This document shows positions 6,917 through 10,228 of a stretch of DNA of 10,228 bases, one piece after another. How positions within the stretch are numbered: position 1 is the first letter of the stretch; each line of letters starts with the position of its first letter. The notes beneath the pieces were generated by a model, which made no database searches, was not told the origin of the DNA, and saw nothing but the letters and a program-made list of their open reading frames with translations. The DNA is from Phoronis ovalis (lineage: Eukaryota > Phoronida > Phoronidae): positions 1-10,228 of the forward strand of contig JAOXYB010066201.1 of the NCBI GenBank assembly GCA_028565635.1, given 5' to 3'. A program made the position numbers and the translations under genes.

Positions 6917-9854
6917 TGTTGTGAGCACAACAGTGTTGGTCTTCATTATCATAATGCATTGTACTGATGCAAGGTGCCCAATAGATGGCAGAGTAACAAA
7001 ACAATTTGTACAGAGCTCACTGGAAACATGGGAAACACAGATAAGTTTATCATCATGCAGTCCAAAACTTGACTTTATTGAAGATGAAGCATTTTCTGAG
7101 ATTAAAAGATCAATTAAAACTATAAGACTAAACAATAACAAACTGACTAGTATCACACACTTGACGTTCACAGGGATTGCCTATGTTGAACAAGTTTTCT
7201 TGAATTACAACGAACTCTCTAGTTTAGAAGACGGTTCATTTGAATGGATGCCAAACCTTCAGAAACTATATCTTCATAATAATGCTTTAGAGAGCATCAA
7301 TGAAAAACTGTTCACTGGTTTAGTGAACTTAACATATTTGCACCTTGGTAACAATGCCATTTCAACTATGCAAAGAAACAGCTTTGATCAACTTCTTAAA
7401 CTGAACTCTCTCTTTTTAAATGGAAACAACTTGCTGTCATTAACTGCAGATGTGTTTCATGGTTTGAGAAACCTAAAGAGCCTGATTCTATCAGATAACA
7501 AACTACTGGACTTGAAAGACAAGAAAGTGTTTAGTGGGCTCAAAAATCTAGTCACGTTAAATATCAACAGCAATAACATAAGTACAGTTGCAGATGGAGT
7601 TTTTGCAAATTTAACAAACCTACAGTCCTTACAGTTATCACAGAATGCCATAGGCCACATAACTAAGAATACCTTTCAAAGCCTTTCAAAGTTGAGATCC
7701 TTATACCTTCACAATAATAGAATAAAAACAATTAAATCAAGAGCTTTTGCCGACTTAGGAAGTGTAACATATTTACGTTTGGGTTCAAATGATTTGACAA
7801 CCTTACAGCCATACACATTTGATGGACTATCTAAATTAACTTACTTAGACTTAGGGCGAAATAAGCTTGCAGTAGTACACCACGATGCATTCAATGGTTT
7901 GTCGGTGATTAGTAGTTTACGGATAACAGAGATGAACATTACCAGCATTAGTAACAGCAGTTTCAGAGGATTGACAAATCTGAAGTATCTTTATCTACAG
8001 CGTAATAAGATTAATTCTATGCAAAATGGTGCATTTGACAATTTAACTAGCCTAACATACCTAGACCTATCACACAATAAAATAACCTTTTTATATACCA
8101 GAATCTTTAGGGGCCTGGGTCAGCTTAAACATCTACACCTATACTCAAACAACATAACACACATAGATACTAATCTGTTTTCAAATTTTCCTAAATTACA
8201 AACTATCAATGCAAAAAACAACCGATTGAAAAGTTTTTTAGACATAGATTTACAGTCTTTAACCAAGCTTAAGACGTTAATACTTTCAAATAATGACATA
8301 GAAATACCTTCAACTTCATATTTCCCTTCTAGCCTCCAAAATGTAACTGATTTGCAACTGGGAAATAATAAACTGGCTACAATATCTGACATAACATTTT
8401 CTAATCTTACTAGAATACAGATACTTGATCTTTCTGAAAATTTAATTTCTATAATTGACAACAAATATTCATTTACCCATCACAAAAATCTCACATATCT
8501 GAATCTGTCATACAACAGCATCGAATACCTACACCCCAGGTTATTTTCTAAATGCTCAGACACTCGCTATGTCTGTCCACATTCTTTCACAGAACTGCAC
8601 ACTATTGATATCAGTTCTAACAAGATAAAAACCATTTCACCCGCTCCCTTCCTTTACAGAACTATTGGAACTAGTCCATTGGCATTTAGAAGAAAAAGTT
8701 ACATAGAACTGAATCTAGAGCATAATAACATTGAATCAATCCAAGAATTTATACTACTTGGGCCCTTTCAGCAAAGACGCCCATTGTATACTTTACAGCC
8801 ACTAAGAATGAACTTAAAAAGTAATAAACTCACAACAATTCCTGACTTCATGCAAAATTCAAATTTTTATCAACACGATCCCTCCTACATCGCAGTGAAT
8901 TACCTAGACAATCCACTGCATTGCAACTGTGAACTGCAATCACTTTACAACTGGCTAACTGCAGATTCCACATCATTGCATGATGCCCAGTATATAACTT
9001 GTCAATCTCCATTTTCTGGATTATTAGCCTCAACTACAGAACCACTAAGATGTCTACCACCAAAAGACATTACTATTACACACGATTACAATGTAACAGC
9101 AGACAGCTATTCCATCACATGTACTGCTAAAGGAGATCCAGCACCGACTATTACGTGGATAACATCAAATGATACTTTAACATTCTTGCCTTCAATAGAC
9201 AGAAGAATATTATCGAATAAAGGAACAATAGATACAACTGCAAATACTGCACGAAAGTACACATGTATTGCAAAAAATCTTGTCAACTCATCCTCAGTTA
9301 CTATGACACTTGGGGAAATACTAGCGCAAACCACCATGAAGGAACCAGACACAACAACAGTTACTTCAACTGTGGAATCGCAGTTTACAGATGATTATTA
9401 CAGCTCCACTGTAGGGCTTGGTATAGCTCTTGGACTTATTTCTCTCTTCGCTTTTTTACTTACTATAGCTTTACTAGTTTTATGGAGAAGATACAAACTT
9501 CAGATTTCTGCTGCCACAGCTAATAAAACTGATAATGAAAATGTTACACAAACATGCATGAAAAAGCTGCACGGTAATAACAGTGTAGTGTATGAAAACA
9601 CAACGATTGGAGATCATAACAATGAGCATACTGGACAAAGTAAAAATAATGCATACGTTAATGCTGCATTAGATATAGAATTTAGTGAAGGACAGAATGT
9701 TGAAAGTATTTTATATGAAAATGAGAAAAATATAGGCTATGAAACACTGGAACAGGTGCAGGAGATGACAGAGATGGCTTCTTATGAGACTCTGAAATCA
9801 TCTGAAAAGCCCCAGAGATATGAACATGATTATATAGATATGGATGAGGACTAA
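6903..9854 (+). CDS. LRR-Ig single-pass receptor with tyrosine-rich tail
   Basis: A 983-residue type I membrane protein, encoded here almost entirely in one exon; the preferred model is join(6606-6619, 6917-9854). In order: signal peptide (about 1-22); a Cys-containing N-cap (C25, C52); about 23 leucine-rich repeats (about 70-646) of LxxLxLxxNxL type, very regular at 24 residues up to about 543 and irregular after; an LRRCT cap with C674, C676, C700 and C717; one Ig-like domain (about 719-804) with C740, W752, Y786 and C788; a Thr-rich stalk; a membrane span (about 836-860) followed by WRR; and a cytoplasmic tail of about 120 residues. Many NxS/T sites suggest heavy glycosylation. The tail has Y897 (YEN), Y918 (YVN), Y938 (YEN), Y946 and Y961 (both YETL), Y973 and Y977 (YIDM). 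It has no TIR or kinase domain. LRR-Ig proteins such as LRIG, LINGO and AMIGO serve adhesion or receptor regulation; this is not a clear orthologue of any. Adhesion or immune-type recognition is possible, and the ligand is unknown. Confidence 0.96.
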   Translation: MCIFSVVSTTVLVFIIIMHCTDARCPIDGRVTKQFVQSSLETWETQISLSSCSPKLDFIEDEAFSEIKRSIKTIRLNNNKLTSITHLTFTGIAYVEQVFLNYNELSSLEDGSFEWMPNLQKLYLHNNALESINEKLFTGLVNLTYLHLGNNAISTMQRNSFDQLLKLNSLFLNGNNLLSLTADVFHGLRNLKSLILSDNKLLDLKDKKVFSGLKNLVTLNINSNNISTVADGVFANLTNLQSLQLSQNAIGHITKNTFQSLSKLRSLYLHNNRIKTIKSRAFADLGSVTYLRLGSNDLTTLQPYTFDGLSKLTYLDLGRNKLAVVHHDAFNGLSVISSLRITEMNITSISNSSFRGLTNLKYLYLQRNKINSMQNGAFDNLTSLTYLDLSHNKITFLYTRIFRGLGQLKHLHLYSNNITHIDTNLFSNFPKLQTINAKNNRLKSFLDIDLQSLTKLKTLILSNNDIEIPSTSYFPSSLQNVTDLQLGNNKLATISDITFSNLTRIQILDLSENLISIIDNKYSFTHHKNLTYLNLSYNSIEYLHPRLFSKCSDTRYVCPHSFTELHTIDISSNKIKTISPAPFLYRTIGTSPLAFRRKSYIELNLEHNNIESIQEFILLGPFQQRRPLYTLQPLRMNLKSNKLTTIPDFMQNSNFYQHDPSYIAVNYLDNPLHCNCELQSLYNWLTADSTSLHDAQYITCQSPFSGLLASTTEPLRCLPPKDITITHDYNVTADSYSITCTAKGDPAPTITWITSNDTLTFLPSIDRRILSNKGTIDTTANTARKYTCIAKNLVNSSSVTMTLGEILAQTTMKEPDTTTVTSTVESQFTDDYYSSTVGLGIALGLISLFAFLLTIALLVLWRRYKLQISAATANKTDNENVTQTCMKKLHGNNSVVYENTTIGDHNNEHTGQSKNNAYVNAALDIEFSEGQNVESILYENEKNIGYETLEQVQEMTEMASYETLKSSEKPQRYEHDYIDMDED

Positions 9855-10067
9855 AACCTTAAGTTTGTTATTTTCTAGGGTGATAGTTTGTGCTAAATGT
9901 TGTAAATATGTGTTACACAGATGTCATTATTTTGTCATGTAATGAAAAAAAATCTTGAAATTGAAAACAGACTTTGCTTAGATATTATTGCTATAATTAT
10001 AGTTTTATTGCTTTGTTTGAAAATTATATATTTTATATACGTACGGGTGTAACGCAAGGATAGTATC
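9855..10067 (+). other. 3' UTR of the LRR receptor
   Basis: This is AT-rich sequence after the TAA-terminated frame (stop at 9852-9854). I see no canonical AATAAA or ATTAAA here. The first AATAAA copies downstream lie inside the tandem repeat that follows, at 10139, 10154 and 10169. Confidence 0.6.
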
Positions 10068-10200
10068 GCCAGTGTTACAGCGACAATGATAGCATGTAGA
10101 CATTAGCTCCATTCACACTTACACTTGGAGCGCTTCATAATAAAGCGCTCTATAATAAAGCGCTCTATAATAAAGCGCTTCATTTTCCGTCCACACTGGC
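10068..10200. repeat. MITE-like element with short terminal inverted repeats
   Basis: GCCAGTGT at 10068-10075 and ACACTGGC at 10193-10200 are exact inverted repeats 117 bases apart. Bases just inside the two arms show further, diverged inverted similarity (GACAATGA on the left against the complement of TCATTTTCC on the right). Between the arms lies the 15-base tandem array. The base composition is less AT-rich than the flanks. No target-site duplication was recognised and the true ends may lie further out, possibly beyond the window. Confidence 0.5.
10129..10188. repeat. 15-base tandem repeat with AGCGCT palindromes
   Basis: AGCGCT occurs at 10129, 10144, 10159 and 10174, an exact 15-base period. 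Units two and three are identical (AGCGCTCTATAATAA). Unit one differs by a CT to TC swap, and unit four keeps only the first half before diverging. Each of the three spacers creates an AATAAA, which could act as a poly(A) signal for the LRR gene. Confidence 0.9.
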
Positions 10201-10228
10201 ATGCTTTAATTCGCTTCCATCTTCAAAT

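Noticed and set aside
6899-7171. Minus-strand frame of 90 codons with a hydrophobic start resembling a signal peptide, and other minus-strand frames at 7457-7660, 8120-8464, 8848-9033 and 9107-9352
   Set aside because: All lie antisense to the LRR/Ig coding sequence and mirror its Leu/Asn-rich codon pattern; they are shadows of the real gene.
6903-9854. Reading the receptor as a Toll-like receptor
   Set aside because: There is no TIR domain in the tail, and the ectodomain carries an Ig domain after LRRCT, which Toll proteins lack.

Overview
This window is AT-rich nuclear DNA from an animal, most likely an invertebrate. It holds spliced genes with GT-AG introns of roughly 110 to 590 bases, animal-type families (TBL2, a FYVE finger protein, a leucine-rich-repeat/Ig receptor) and canonical AATAAA signals. 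Nothing looks bacterial: there are no operons or ribosome binding sites. I cannot name the phylum; a sponge, cnidarian or mollusc would all fit.

Layout: (1) 1-3317, plus strand: the last six coding exons of a TBL2 (transducin beta-like 2) orthologue. Its upstream exons lie to the left of the window, and an AATAAA follows the stop. (2) 3318-4806: non-coding, with a conspicuous nested inverted repeat at 3763-3848. (3) 4807-5673, minus strand: the last two exons of a protein ending in a FYVE zinc finger, convergent with TBL2. Its 5' exons are not visible. (4) 5674-6605: AT-rich, without a convincing exon. (5) 6606-9854, plus strand: an almost intronless receptor gene of 983 residues with a signal peptide, about 23 leucine-rich repeats, an LRRCT cap, one Ig domain, one membrane span and a tail rich in tyrosine docking motifs. 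(6) 9855-10228: 3' flank ending in a small repeat, with a 15-base tandem unit inside short inverted repeats.

The three genes have no evident shared pathway. TBL2 is an endoplasmic reticulum WD40 protein, FYVE proteins bind PI3P on endosomes, and the LRR/Ig receptor is a surface protein. The two most useful results are a cryptic 14-base coding exon that probably supplies the true start of the receptor, and the receptor tail, which combines three Grb2-type YxN sites, a spaced YETL pair resembling an ITAM, and a terminal PI3K-type YxxM.
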